The notes beneath the pieces are model-generated. The model had not been told where the DNA came from. It ran no database searches and saw nothing but the letters and a program-made list of their open reading frames with translations. A stretch of 64,000 nucleotides of DNA from Coniosporium tulheliwenetii (Eukaryota; Ascomycota; Dothideomycetes). This document shows, one piece after another, positions 21,113 through 32,869 of the stretch. The position numbers and the translations under genes were made by a program. The stretch's first letter is position 1. The number at the start of each line of letters is the position of its first letter. The DNA lies in assembly GCA_030247845.1 (NCBI GenBank), contig JAPDRP010000020.1, forward strand, positions 797,780-861,779, given 5' to 3'.

Positions 21113-22123
21113 TCAGCGGTTCACGTCAAACCGAACAATACTACCCCCAGCCGTCACATTCCCCTGCACATATTGCAAGAAGCCGCCGCTCGTACTCACA
21201 TACAAATTCGCTTTCCCTCTCCAACGCCTTACCCACCGCGCAGAGGTAGGTCCTGCCAGATCCGCTACGACTTCAACATCTCCCCCATCAGTCGGTACTC
21301 TCAGCAGCTGATTCGCAAAAAAATCCGCAACGTACGCGTTCCTTTCCGCTCGATCAAGCTCAAAGTCATCAGGCCCAAGCAACCCAGAAGCAACAACCGT
21401 TGCATTCCCCCTCTTCTGCGCAGTGACAGGATCGATGGGCATCCAACTCAAGATCCCCCGCGCCGTGTTCGTGAACCACAGCCTGCCCCGTCTGACCCTG
21501 ATGCCATTGATACCAGCCGCGAGGTCCGCCGTACCCATCATGCTCTCGTCCGTGAACACGAGCTCCGTGGCGCCTGTACGAGTATCGAGGCGCCAGATGC
21601 GCCGAGGAGGCTGTCCGCGATGAGCACGGCACCCGTCCTCGGATCCAGGACTGCCATGCCGTTCAGGAAGCCTGCGTCTGGGAAGTCGGTGAGTTTTCGC
21701 ACCTGGGCTCGGCTGGACTTGGTCTCAGGTAGCTGGAAATCTACTTCCTAGGAACTGAAGAGTCCAGTGCAAGCCAAGGCGCTGATATTGCACGTCGTAA
21801 CGTCGACAACGAAGACATCGCCTTTGACCTCCGTGATGCTCTGAATAGCGTTCCCCGCGGCTGAAAAGTCGTGCACGAGAGAGAGCTCGCCTGTGACGGG
21901 GTTGAGTTGATTGAGCAGTGGGGAGGAGATTGTGAGCGTTGGGCCTGGCGCCGATGTTCTCAACCCATGTAATTGGTGGATATTGATAGATGACTGTCAC
22001 GGGATGTGTGTCGTTGATAAGGTTATGTGCCGGAATCGGCGTTGTGGCCTCAGACCGAGAGAGATTAAACAGAGCGAAGAGGAATAGACATGAAAGTATA
22101 TTTCAATTAGGAGGAGAAGCCAT
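21113..22123 (-). pseudogene. Decayed secreted SMP-30/gluconolactonase-like beta-propeller
   Basis: The recognisable propeller-like segments are WVENIGARPN, QLNPVTGELSLVHDFS, FLNGMAVLDPRTGAVLIADS, IWRLDTRTGATELVFTDESM, GINGIRVRRGRLWFTNTARG, GPDDFELDRAERNAYVADFF and NLYVSTSGGFLQ. This is the pattern of fungal SMP-30/strictosidine-synthase-like secreted proteins. Lesions are a TGA at codon 7 (22105-22103), just ahead of what reads as a signal peptide (LSCLFLFALFNLSRSEA); a frame change near 21951; a TAG at 21750-21748 inside FSS*EVDFQLPE, where TGG to TAG is a plausible origin; and a frame change near 21603. The reading otherwise runs to a natural stop at 21113-21115. The frame changes could be assembly errors, but two nonsense codons support a true pseudogene. 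Confidence 0.78.
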
Positions 22124-22441
22124 TTTCATTCCAAGCGGATCAAGAGTGCCTTATCAAGAGGCTCTGAGATCGAAAGACCAAGACGCGGGTGAGACAGCAT
22201 GTATAAATATGATTACTCCGCTTCTGCCTAGCACGTCAAGATCACTCGTACTCGGTTCCTGGGTTAATCGCTGCTTCCTCGTATTGTGTCAGCCTTGCCG
22301 ATGCAGTATGTATCAGGGAACGCGAACGAGACTCTTGAACACCCGAAGTCACTATAGTTACCGAAGCGTGGGCCACAGTACAATTGACCAATAATAGGAC
22401 TAAACATGGGACGGTTCCATGTATGAGTGTCCCGTCTAAGG
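22124..22441. other. Intergenic, no gene seen
   Basis: About 320 bases between the start of the propeller pseudogene and the inverted-repeat element. It is probably the former promoter of the pseudogene. Confidence 0.4.
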
Positions 22442-22712
22442 TAATCGTATATTCGTGAAAAGAATCACATCGGAGCCGGCGGTTGAATTGTTCCGGCGCT
22501 TAGTAACACGGTCGCAAAACGCTGAAGTCCATACCCAACAGCAGAACAGAAGCAAGACAATTAATGAAAACATATAGGATACTCTGCGATGCTTGAGTCG
22601 CCTAGGAGCATCACATAGGAGTTTAAAGCTTCAAATCTGGACGGATAGTCGCGTTGTTGGAACTATGTTGGTGTTCCTTGGCAATGTGATTCTTTTCACG
22701 AATATACGATTA
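22442..22712. mobile_element. MITE-like element with perfect 29-bp inverted ends
   Basis: Bases 22442-22470 (starting TAATCGTATATTCGTG) are the exact reverse complement of 22684-22712. The outermost TA on each side may be the target duplication, leaving 27-bp terminal inverted repeats, as in Tc1/mariner-derived MITEs. The element is 271 bp, has no coding capacity of its own, and sits about 140 bp upstream of the start of the transcription-factor gene. I cannot see a second copy in this window. Confidence 0.6.
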
Positions 22713-22850
22713 ACGAGGATCGTTAGACATGTGGTAGGTTTATTAAGGGAGGAACGATCTAATCACGTGCTGGCACAATGCTCATCCGTATCTAAGCTGC
22801 CCTTGCCCTTTCAAGTGAGACTCTTGTACGTTACTACATCCAGTGTGAAC

Positions 22851-24732
22851 ATGACTCAAACATGTACAACACAAGATGATGTAACAAGCCCAGTCACCCT
22901 GCAGGAGAGGCTGGCAAGGCTTGAGGTTCTCCTTGCACAGGACACAGCTTCTGCCGCCGTGAAACCTGCATCAAGCCTCGCGAATGGGACCGCAGGGTCG
23001 ACAACGCATCCCGCGGGCTGGCCCCGTCACTTCTCAAGACGGCGATTTAAAGGGCCGGGTCTCAATATGTACAAGAGCAAGGCGGTGGAAGACACTGTAA
23101 CCGTCGGGACACATGCGCTCTATGCCCCGGATGGCGTCCCGTCAACCGCCTGGCTTCTCTCCCATCCAAAGATCAGAGCACTGCTCGGGAGTTGCCCCGA
23201 TGACTATATTTCCCAAGTTGAGGTTGCAGCTCCTCTTCCTTCCAAACTTGACCTATCTCTAGCTTCACCGTTGAAGTTTCCTCCGCTCGAGCCTTCATTC
23301 GTCGATATTTTGGTCGCAGACTATTTCTCCAGCGTGCATCCGTATTATCCACTCCTCGGCCGCAGCGTTTTCCTCACACATCAGAGGGACGTTCTCCGCG
23401 ATGGGCTCCAGAGCACGATTGAGTCAGCCATATGCCTCTGCGTTTACGCCTTAGCCGCCATTGCCGCATCACAACCAGGCGTGCCTCTGGACGGTCAATT
23501 CGATCACATGGGCTCAATCTTCATGAGCCCAGCGCTGAAGATTATGATGAGCCTTTCCACATTTGCATTGCAGCCTAGCGTGGAATCATCGCAGGCCTGG
23601 ACGCTGGCTGCGGTGTGGTTTACTTACCTGGGTAGGCCGCTGCAGAGCTGGAAGTGTATCTCACAGGCCGCAGCGAATCTGCAGCATCTGTTCCATTGGT
23701 AAGTGGCGAAGCAAGTTGGGCAGTTGAGACTCAAACTTTGTATTGACTCTCGTAAAGCAGAAATAGGAAATCAACGGGCTATACTGAGGAAGAGCTCTGC
23801 GTTTACTGGACGTGCTACGTGCTTGAAAGGTTTTGGCAATCACAGACCGCTATCCAAGGCGTGGGCTAACTAGCTGTAGCGACCTCCGAGCATGCTTCGA
23901 CCTGCCGCCTAGTTGCCTCCGAGAACTTGAGAAGGATGTGCCTCTTCCAACCTACAATGATGATGAAGCAGCCGAAGCACCTTTCCTCGTGGCTGAAGTA
24001 CACTTCCGACAGCTGATCAACAACACAAACACTCAGTGCGAAGACCATCGTGATGTTATTGGGCCGCCACAGCTGATCCCGGGCGCGTTTCCAGAAGACG
24101 AGATACCTCCGGGAACCCCAGAGGAACTCCATGACGGCCTGCTCCGCAGGGCCTCACAGCTGTTGTGCGAGTTGGATGATTGGTTTGAGCAGCTGCCCAG
24201 AGAAATCAAGCCGTCTTCCGAAAGGATTGAAGCCACCAGTGATCAGGCAAAGGTGCTGCGAGCCAGATACTATGCTGCCAAGATTGCGATACAGCGGCCG
24301 CTCCTTTTATACGCTTCAGAACAGGCCTTTACCGACATACCAGTCTCTCTAGTGGAGGTGTGTGAAGCGTGCGTCGAGGACTGCAAGCTTCTCTTGCTCA
24401 GCATGAGTCAGGTTTCACGCAAAAGGTCGCCTTACCTGTGGTCGCTGTCCCAAACGTAAGTACGCCGCCGGCTAAGGCCCCAAGAATCATTTCACGTGCG
24501 AGTAATTTGCTGACATCTCTCACGCAGTGCTCTGGACGTTGTGCTGCTGCTTTGCGTGACATACTCATCTCCGCATCTGAGCTTCCTTGTCGAAGAACTG
24601 CTTGATCTTCAGGAGCTGGTTATCGCCAATCTGACCCGGTGGTCCACTCCTGGCTCGGCCTTTGAAGCCGCTATCGGCATCATCGAGCGCGCGAGGATGA
24701 AGCAGGGCTTGCTGCGTAGTAGAGACAGCTAG
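22851..24732 (+). CDS. Fungal-specific transcription factor domain protein lacking the Zn2Cys6 cluster
   Basis: Four exons (22851-23698, 23767-23829, 23880-24455, 24528-24732) join in frame to 563 residues across introns of 68, 50 and 72 nt. The N-terminus (MTQTCTTQDDVTSPVTLQER) goes straight into a leucine-rich dimerisation helix, LQERLARLEVLLAQD, of the kind that follows a Zn2Cys6 cluster. The middle homology region is clear: LVADYFSSVHPYYPLLGRSV, SAICLCVYALAAIAA, RPLQSWKCISQAAANLQ, then YWTCYVLESDLRACFDLPPS across intron 2, and RYYAAKIAIQRPLLLYA. No CxxCxxxxxxC cluster is found between the preceding gene and the start, so the DNA-binding part is absent or lost. A 271-bp inverted-repeat element lies in the promoter. 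It may act as a regulator by dimerisation, or be a truncated gene. Confidence 0.85.
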
Positions 24733-24816
24733 CATAGAGTATCCCGTCCTGTCTTTGAAGAGGTCGAAAGGTGCTATGAAGCCCAATTAGGAAACCTGTC
24801 GAGCGGATCTTACCTG

Positions 24817-26230
24817 CTAAGGGAGCGCCTCTCGGCAAGCCTCCACAATAGTCCGAATATCCTTCGGTCCAGTCCGACAACAACCACCAATGACCACCGC
24901 CCCGGCCTTCCTCCACTCCCTTACCCTCTCTGCCAACCTCTCGCCTTCCGCTCGTGTCCCGCCCCACGTCTTGCTCACCGCGTCATACACCTCGCCAGAG
25001 TTCGGATAACACATGAGCGGCTTGTTCGTCAAACCTCGCAGGCGTCTCAGCGCTGCCGTCACCATCTCCTCCGGCACGCAATTCACGCCCACCGCAAGGA
25101 CCTGACTCGATTCATTCAGCCTTTCGAGCACTGTTCCTATCGATGTCCCATCACTCAACGTCTCGGCATCCCGCAACGTCATGCTGACCCAGGCCCCTGC
25201 GTCCGGAAACTCAGCCAGCAAGTCAACGAGCGCGAGGATCTCGGGGAACGAGGGCTGGGTCTCGAGCGCGAGGAGGTCGACGCCGGCGTCTAGGAGCGCT
25301 TGGATTCGCGGCCGGTGGAAGGCGTGGAAGTCGGCGCGGGAGAGCGAATAGGTGCCGGTGTACTCGGAGCCGTTGGCTAGGTAGGCGCCGTAGGGGCCGG
25401 TGGAGCCGGCGATAAGAAGTGGGCGTTGGTTTGAGGATTGTGGGTTGTTGCATCGCTGCGGAGAGGTCTGGGGCGGAGTGTCAGCGGTGGGAGCGGTTAC
25501 TCTCTAGCAACGTTCCGCCACGCCGGGGAGGTTGGTACTTGGCGGGCGAGAGTGAGCCATGTCTGCGGCTATGTCTTTCGTCAAGGGTGCCAGGAACCAA
25601 GCTGTATCTCCTCTGTCACGGTCAAATCATCTCGTGACGCCGAGGAAGACGGCGTAAAGCCTGTTCAGTCTCTGCAAAGCTCCCCACAAAGCTCTAAAAA
25701 ACACTAAAGTGCTTCCACTCGCGCGATGCCTCATGATTTCCACACCACTCACCGGCCTGTTCGCATCTTCCTCTGCGGAGAGGTAGATGTCACGTGCTTC
25801 CTGCGCAAGCCGCACGCTCTTTGTGATCAGCTCAATCGACTGATCGTGGCCGAGACCGAGATGTTCATGCAGCCCGCGGGTGCTGGCCTGGTAGCTCGCT
25901 GTTATGGCGACATCGGCGCCGGCGCGGAAGTAGTCGAGATGGACATCGCGGATCAGGGATGAAGTCTGGGGGTGTTAGCATTGTAGTTATACGGGTGCAA
26001 ACAACAATATATTCGAACTATGTGATCTAGTTCATTGTACAGGGAAAGGTGCATGATACTCTCGAACGAATGGATACGAGCAGAGTACCCACGTCTCCGA
26101 GAAGTGCTTTCGCAGACCAAGACGGGTCGTTAAGGTTGAGGCCGCGGGCTTCGAGCTCTGTGGCAAGAGCACCATCGAGGACTATGAGCTCTCGCTGAGC
26201 GAGGAATTCTGAGATTTTGTTTGAAGACAT
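24817..26230 (-). CDS. Homocysteine S-methyltransferase
   Basis: Transfers a methyl group from S-methylmethionine or S-adenosylmethionine to homocysteine, giving methionine (Mht1/Sam4 type). Three exons (26230-26093, 25965-25753, 25455-24817) join in frame to 329 residues. Exon 1 has LIVLDGALATELEARGLNLN. Across intron 1 (GTGGGT...CCCAG) the frame gives LLGDTSSLIRDVHLDYFRAG, then ADVAITASYQAS and the YLSAEEDANRP exon end. Exon 3 starts RCNNPQSSNQRPLLIAGSTG, then SEYTGTYSLSRADF, LLALETQPS, and the zinc ligands GVNC and GGCC (VIGGCCRTGP). The second intron is long (297 nt) and its acceptor could also be an upstream CAG in the same phase, adding a few residues. The start is 210 bases from the edge of the RIP-degraded transposon block. 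Confidence 0.92.
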
Positions 26231-26440
26231 CACTGATGCATCGTTGCGAGCCTCGATTCCAACGTGGATGCACGTGCGGATTGCAGGGCTGAGCGCCGTA
26301 ATTGCGCTACAATACCTGGCCAAAAGTCTTTCCGGATTTTAGCCGTCCCGCGCACCATCACCACGAGAGCACCATCTATTCTAGTATACGCATCTCCACA
26401 ATACTATAGCATGCACCCCTTTAAGTCTAGTTTTAGCTTC
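26231..26440. other. Promoter of the homocysteine methyltransferase; border of euchromatin
   Basis: Base composition changes abruptly at about 26440 from balanced to AT-rich with dense TA dinucleotides. Confidence 0.6.
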
Positions 26441-27120
26441 AAGAATAAATAAAAAGCGTGAGCTTTTACCAGCCGACCGCGCTTTTATCGCAAGCTTTAT
26501 TATAGTAGGTAAATCTTATGCTAAAATCTAGCATCTTACCGGCTTTAATGAAGATACCGTCTGGAAAACAATAGCAAGAGCTCTTAAATGTGATTTCTTC
26601 TATAATAAGCCTTATAATGACTGTCTAAGAATCTATACTAATCGAGACAAACGCCGTATACTTTGTATAGCTTATACAGATCTAGATTTTATATATTCGC
26701 AGCTAAAAACTAACCTTAATCTATTATTTTCAACGAGAATAATCCAGCGTCTCTTAAGAGAGCATAATATCATCCGCTGGTACTATAAGTGTCGATTTGC
26801 TCTTACCACTAAACATGCTGCAGCTTGGCTAGTATAGATAAAAGTATATAAAAACTAGACAGTCAGTTAATAGTATAGAGTTATATAGAGTGATAAATAC
26901 TCTATAGAGTAAAACAAAAGCAAGCGGGAGGAAACTAGCTGGATCTTTCGAATACTAGATTAAAAGTGGATAAAAGATATAATTTAGCTAGTTTATAAGA
27001 GTAAGCGTTTATTCTCTATAGTATCGATAGCTTTTAGTAGTTTCTATAAGCATTTTAAGCTTATTATAATAGAACGCGATAAGAAAGCCTCCAAAAATAA
27101 TTATTTAGCTTAATCTTATT
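26441..27120 (+). mobile_element. RIP-degraded Tc1/mariner-type transposase relic
   Basis: Reading through stops, the plus strand shows DFFYNKPYNDCLRIYTNRDK, LLFSTRIIQRLLREHNII, CRFALTTKHAAAWL and SDKYSIE, the last where Tc1 transposases have the second catalytic Asp (WSDE). Several CAG/CAA or TGG codons now read TAG/TAA. The order helix-turn-helix, then catalytic core, fits a Tc1 transposase. The C-terminal part fades after 27100. Terminal repeats were not found. Confidence 0.65.
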
Positions 27121-27230
27121 TTTAAGCCCTTAAAATAACTATGCTAATAATATAGAAGCCTAGCTAGTTCTTTATATAAAATAATATATTCATTCATATT
27201 GTAAAGATTGTTAAACGTTACTTTATATAA

Positions 27231-27607
27231 TATAATAAGAATTACCTTACCGATAATAGAAGTTACTATAAAGATTAGGGTTCTAATTAAGAAGAAAGGG
27301 AATAGTGCTTAGATATAGTTAGTAAACTAAGAATTAATACCATATAATGAGATTAGATTAAGTTATAAAGAATGCTAGATTCTTATTTAAGTTAAACATA
27401 CCATTCTAATATATAAAAATAGCGTCTTCTATATACTAGAGCTTAGAGCTAGTATCTTTATACTTTACTTAGCCTACTTAGTATGCTTAGTTTCTAATCG
27501 TACTAAGTATACTAAATACGGCTTAGTAGCATCCTAGTGCTTAGTTCTCCCGTAACCCTTTAGTACTAAGTATGTCTTAGCAGCGCCCCATGCTTTTATT
27601 TATAATA
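27231..27607 (-). repeat. Solo LTR of the chromodomain Gypsy family, inverted
   Basis: This is the reverse complement of the LTRs at 32870 and 39284. It shares the AGATTAGGGTTCTAATTAAG-like block, the ACTTAGT-rich middle and the GCGCCCC end. The ends are TATAAT...ATAATA, consistent with TGT...ACA after C-to-T change. No clear target duplication remains. Confidence 0.65.
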
Positions 27608-27827
27608 TACACGAGGTAATTAAGATAATTAAGTAGCTGCTTTATTTGCTAGATTTAAATCTATAAGAGAATAACTAAATCTATCTTAAATAGTAAATCT
27701 ATAAGTTTTATTTAGATCTTAACGTAATGTCTAATGAAAAAAGTGCTTAACATTTTAGACGAGGCTTTTCTTTACTTATAGAAGCAAATACTATAGTGGA
27801 TAATAAATAAACTAGTTAAGTTAATGC

Positions 27828-28122
27828 TATAAGAGTATTGGTAGTGAACACTAGTTAAAATTAGTTGCTTGTAAGGCTTGGATACAGGTAATAATTATAA
27901 GGATAAATACTAAATATAGTTACCGGGAGCGTAGAAGAACGATAATTAATATATATAAAAACGGTTGATTTCTATCTAAGATTCTATATTAGAGCTACTA
28001 TAATATAAGTATATTAAGTTATTAGTTCTGCAAAGCACTTTTAATAAGGAAAAGAAAAACTAGAAAGCCAAGCTTAGCTAGATCACATGCTATCTAAACC
28101 TTCCACTATCTATTCTATCACA
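27828..28122 (-). repeat. Solo LTR of the second Gypsy family with 4-bp target duplication ATGC
   Basis: About 295 bp, colinear with the LTRs at 31091-31392 and 48274-48569 (ACACTAGT, ATTTCTATCTAAG, AAAGCCAAGC blocks). It is flanked by ATGC at 27824-27827 and 28123-28126. Confidence 0.75.
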
Positions 28123-28891
28123 ATGCTAAAAAGAATGACTGTAGTGATTAAGGCTAATAGCTAGTAAACAAGCTACTAATACTACGTTTTTTAAATATAA
28201 AGCTTTTCCATGGCTTTGCATAGCTTTATGTAGAATATTATTCTAATGTATCACCTGGTTGTGGAAATATTCACACTGCAACTAGTAGGATCTCCTAGTG
28301 TTGATGCGGGTCGGCTGAAATCCGAAAAGACTTTTGGCTAGGTATTGTAGATACACAGAAAACCCGCTTGTACAATGCAAGAACTGGAGAAAATATTGAA
28401 CCTTGCAAGGAAGACCTTGCAGGGCTGAGGAGCCATAAGAAGTTAATCTAGCTGTGATGACCTTGGCTTCGCCAAAGTATAGAGTCACGATTTGGTGGCT
28501 GCGGAGCCATCTCTATCAAAGTGCTTGGCATTTGCTTCAATTGAAGCCATTCTCAACTGCGGCTGAAGGTGACTAGTAGAATTCATACCTCAACTTTAGC
28601 TACGCCACTTCAATTCAGCATCTTGAATCGATCCTGCTGTATCTTTTGTTTACGGACTACGATATGGATAGAAAAGGCTGAACAACAAATTCCTCAGCTT
28701 GCATTATAGCTAAAATAAAAGCATACGGAACAAGAGCGTAGCCTTTAAGGAGCACCTGTGATTAGCCAGCCTTTGAACAACTTCCAGCCCATATCCTCCA
28801 TTGCAGGGAATACAGAACTCAACTATGCCAAGGTTCTATATTTCCTGGAGCTTCGAGCTTCCAGCTAGTTGGAGCTGATAGGGGCCTAGTA
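28123..28891. other. Short island of non-degraded sequence between transposons
   Basis: From about 28190 the sequence returns to balanced composition without the TAA/TAG-dense texture. A 68-codon minus-strand frame (28488-28282) has no recognised domain. The segment ends at the 8-bp target duplication of the hAT element, so it was once contiguous with sequence after 49472. Confidence 0.55.
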
Positions 28892-31090
28892 TAGTGTTCA
28901 GAATGGATGGATGGATATCCAGCCATCTAGATGAGTAAGCAATGGATGGATATTCAGAATATATAGGATATATATATCATGTGATTACTAGCTCTTAGCA
29001 GTTAGTTTATACTATCTCTTGGCATGGTATCATCGTTTAAAACCCTTATTTGGTCCATTAACCAGCCGTGTGCTAGCCTAAAGGCCTTAAATCACGTATT
29101 TTAGCATAGTGTTCATTGTTTAAAAGTCTTTGAATTGCTGCTAATATTATGTAGCTATATTCTCACGCTCTTCAAAGGCTTATGGCACCCCCAGAAACGT
29201 CCTACAATACTTCACCCGCGCGTCCCTCCACCAAATGCTCCTCCTCTCACCTTCCAGCGGCGTTCTGACCTTCTATACGTCTACCGCCGCCTATAATCGC
29301 GAGCTCTTGCTGGTTCCACGATCGAATATACGTAGCAGCTTGAATAGTAGTAGGATAAAAACGGTTGTGGCGGTCAGTAACCATCATGCTAGCAAGGCTA
29401 AATACTCGCTCCGGTTTAGAGCTTATCGCTGGCACAGATAAGAGGTTAAGAGCCATTCTAGCTAGGCATGGATACTTAGTAGCCATCGCCTGCTAGTAGG
29501 CGATAGGGTCTGCATATCTTAGCACCTCCGAAAGGTCAATCCACCTCTAGTATTTATCATCGTAGAGCGCCGGCTTTCGTTCTCGAGCTTTTAATGCCGT
29601 AAAGCCTTTTAGTTCAGCCTTACACTACTACAGTATGTTATTAACCGGTAGTCTACTATATTCCCGTAGCTAGAAGATCCTTACAGCATTCTTTCCATGT
29701 AGTATCCAGTCTTGTTTCTTGCTCCAGCGGTCTTCTATATATGACCACTTATTAGCAGGATGGAGAATGATTGCAGTAAGATATGCCGGGCTCTAATTAA
29801 GTAGGTTATAGTACTTATTAGCCTTAGTCTAGACGGCGTTAATATAGACCCTATACTCGCTCTTAAGATGATCACAATACCGCGCTTTAGCTTCTTTAAG
29901 CTTCTTAAGTATATATTTAATTGCAAGCATTATATCAAATAATGACCCTTACTATGTAGAGTCCGGACAACCTTCTAGCTCCTTTATTAGGTAGAATAGC
30001 GGTTTAAGGATAGCCCGGTAGTAAGTAAGTACGTCCTAATCATCATCTAAGAGCCGGTCCTTAATAAAAGCTTCGAGTTGCTTGCGCTAACTACTATTCT
30101 AGCTACTATTTTAACTACGCTAGCTACTTGGTGCTACCTCGAGGTTAATAAAGCAATTAATCGCCTGCTATAGATTGAGAGCTCGTTCGATTATCTTGTA
30201 CGTTAAGTTCCAGCGCGTCCCATTATCCTGGATGAGGTTATAGATCTTGCTGCTACCGCTGGTCGACTGTCTATCCAGCTTAAGGTTGCGAACCAGCCGC
30301 TGGGCACTATAGAACCGCGTGATACGCTGAGAGGAGCGATAGATAAACGTGATGAGATTATATAGCTTTCCTACTAGCCTCTACTTACGCTAATAATCTA
30401 ACATCTCTTCTAGTTTAGTCTTCAAAGCCTCTTCTGCCTTAAACATATTAATATCTACGCCGTATAAAGCCTCTCTTGTAATAAGATTGATGATGTGATC
30501 CATATAGCGTAGCTAGTAGTGCTAAGAGTTAAAGCCGAACTTAATCGCAAGCTCCTCTATACAGGCGTTATTCGTGGCGGCGTTATCCATTATAAAGTAA
30601 CCGAGTTTACCTTCAATCTTAAACCTTCGGATGATGGTGGCCACTATTTTAGCGATCTTAACCCTAGTATGAGCATCCTGCTACTCTAGAAGGGCAAGAA
30701 AGATATTCTTAATCTTACTATTAGCGTCTATATAGTGCGCGACGATTCTATTAAAAGCTAAGAGGTTCCTTAACGTCTAGAGGTTATAGAATATATAAAC
30801 GAGGCCCAGCGCTCTATGTAGATCCTCTAGAACCTCTTTCTACAACATCTTATACTCCTTAAGAATCCAGGTAATCACTAATTTAGAAGAAGGTATTAAT
30901 TCCTTAACGCACGGTTGTAGATAGGATAGTAGCTTACGGAATTTAAGACTATTAATCTTTATAAACGATATGTTATCGTAGATTAGCTAGCGTAGAAGCA
31001 ATCTCTAGAATATTGTATAATCGTACATATCTACGAGCTTATTAATGATCGCTTAATTAGTAGAATTCACAGCATTTAAGCTAAGCGTAT

Positions 31091-31392
31091 TATAAGGATG
31101 TAGGTGGCGAACACTAGTCGAGATTAGTTATTCGTGAGGCTTAGATATAGGTAATAATTATAAAGATAAACACCACATGTAGCTGCTGGGGGCGTAGAAG
31201 GACGATAATTAGTATTAGTAAGCACGGTTAATTTCTATCTAAGGTTCCATGTCGGAGCTACTATTATATAAGTGTGTTAAGTTATTCCCTCATAAAGCAC
31301 TTTTTAATAAAGAAAAGAAAAATCAGAAAGCCAAGCCTAGCTAGAGCTAGATCACATGCTATCCAAATCTCCCACCTATATACTCCACCATA
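31091..31392 (-). repeat. 3' LTR of Gypsy family 2
   Basis: 302 bp. It carries a 6-bp internal duplication (CTAGAG near 31340) that explains its extra length over the partner at 48274. Confidence 0.75.
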
Positions 31393-32869
31393 TGCCTCCC
31401 CCATCTATAGTAGTCGTTCCCTAACTACCTCCTAAATCTATACTTAGATACCCTAGCCGTAGATCTTCTCGTTAATCTTAGTAACTAGATTCTTATTAAG
31501 AGTAGGCTTATCCGGTTTAGGCTAAGGACGGTTCGTCTCTTTATAATAGAAGTAGGACTTAACGCTAAAAGCCTTACGCTTAAGATGCTAGACCTACTCC
31601 TACTTTTCTTTAACTAGAGTAGTAGTGCGCTCCCGCTAATCCCTAATCGCTACTTTAATAAGCGCGGTATTAGCGCCAAAAAGTAGCTCACACTCTTTAA
31701 GGGCGGTAAGGTTATTCCACTTACGCTAGCACACTAGCATGTCCAAGAGGGGTGATATACTAGTAAGAAGTACTATAGTAGGAAAGGCGAATAGGATACG
31801 TCTATATATATTCGCAAGGCTAGATAGCGTTTAAGGTAGTACTACTAGGTCGTAATATATAGTAGCTAGCTCGTCCTATAAGCCTCCTTCTTTAACCTTA
31901 AGCGTCTTTAGATCTTCCTATATAGCCATGTACTAAGGTAGGAGGATCCTTCGTGTTACTTTATAAGGGCTATAGAAACTATAGGGTAGATATAGTAGCG
32001 AGATATAGATATCGCTAGCCTTATAAAGTATATTAACCTAGTTAATCTTAAACTTCTTTTTATTAGCCTCTATAAAGTAACGAGCTTCAAACTTATAGAT
32101 AAGACTATTAGTAGCTAAGCCGCGGCTTTTAGGTCCTCCCACTATATAGCGAGGTGGTAGTATATACTAAGAAGTATAATAGTGTAATTATTAGAGCGCT
32201 CGTCGTCTAGAGATAAGGAACCTTAGATTATATTAGCGCTATAATCCTCTATTAATAGACGGGGAATGTTAATATTAATATACTTAAAGGCCGTGCTATC
32301 TTCCTTCTTCGCGTACTTATAATAGTAAGGGTAGAAGACTAGGCGATGCTCGAGGTTAGAATAATAGAGAATATAGGCATGGTAGTAGACTAGGTCTTAA
32401 TAAAGAAGCTACTAGCTTAGGCTATATACTATAGTACGTAACTACCTATAATTTAGGCGGCTATTAATCTAGCGCTAGTAGTATATATATATCTATTTCT
32501 TCCTTAAAAATATCTAGAAGACCATAGTCCGCCCACTAGCGGAATAGGCTAGTAAAGATAATAGAGCTATCCCGATAATACCGATCCTTTATATTCTTTT
32601 CTTATAGGTAGAGTTTCTAGCACTTCTAGGCCTATAAGTTAGATAGCTTAAAAGGCTTCCTTATTATAGTAGTAAATCGATAAGAGTCTAGAAGATTAGA
32701 ACCGCGAAATAGACGATTAGTCTTATACTATTATAAGTATATTTCCATATTAGTCTTATACTAGTCGAGCGCGTTTTTATAGATGTATACCTCCTTTAGA
32801 CATTCCTTTAGCTCTTTATAAGTCCTTCCTTTAATAAGGAGGCCGATCCTGCCTATAAAGGCTGCTATA
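31393..32869 (-). pseudogene. Unassigned coding-like region downstream of integrase in Gypsy family 2
   Basis: Minus-strand reading gives a long near-continuous frame: RKWNNLTALKECELLFGANT, ALIKVAIRD, HLKRKAFSVKSYFYYKETNR and PDKPTLNKNLVTKINEKIYG, ending just before the polypurine tract. Codons interrupted by TAG/TAA fit RIP of CAG/CAA. Its upstream part probably continues at 39664-41300, beyond the nested element (EREEDKKLANI, EIKAKKNCCL, SLRIRELLSSK). It is not gag or pol by any motif I can see; it is an extra protein carried by the element. Confidence 0.4.

Noticed and set aside
1..26440. Biosynthetic gene cluster
   Set aside because: The OYE, dehydrogenase and transcription factor are scattered; no polyketide, peptide or terpene synthase is present.
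29235..29441. 68-codon plus-strand frame
   Set aside because: Antisense to the hAT dimerisation domain.
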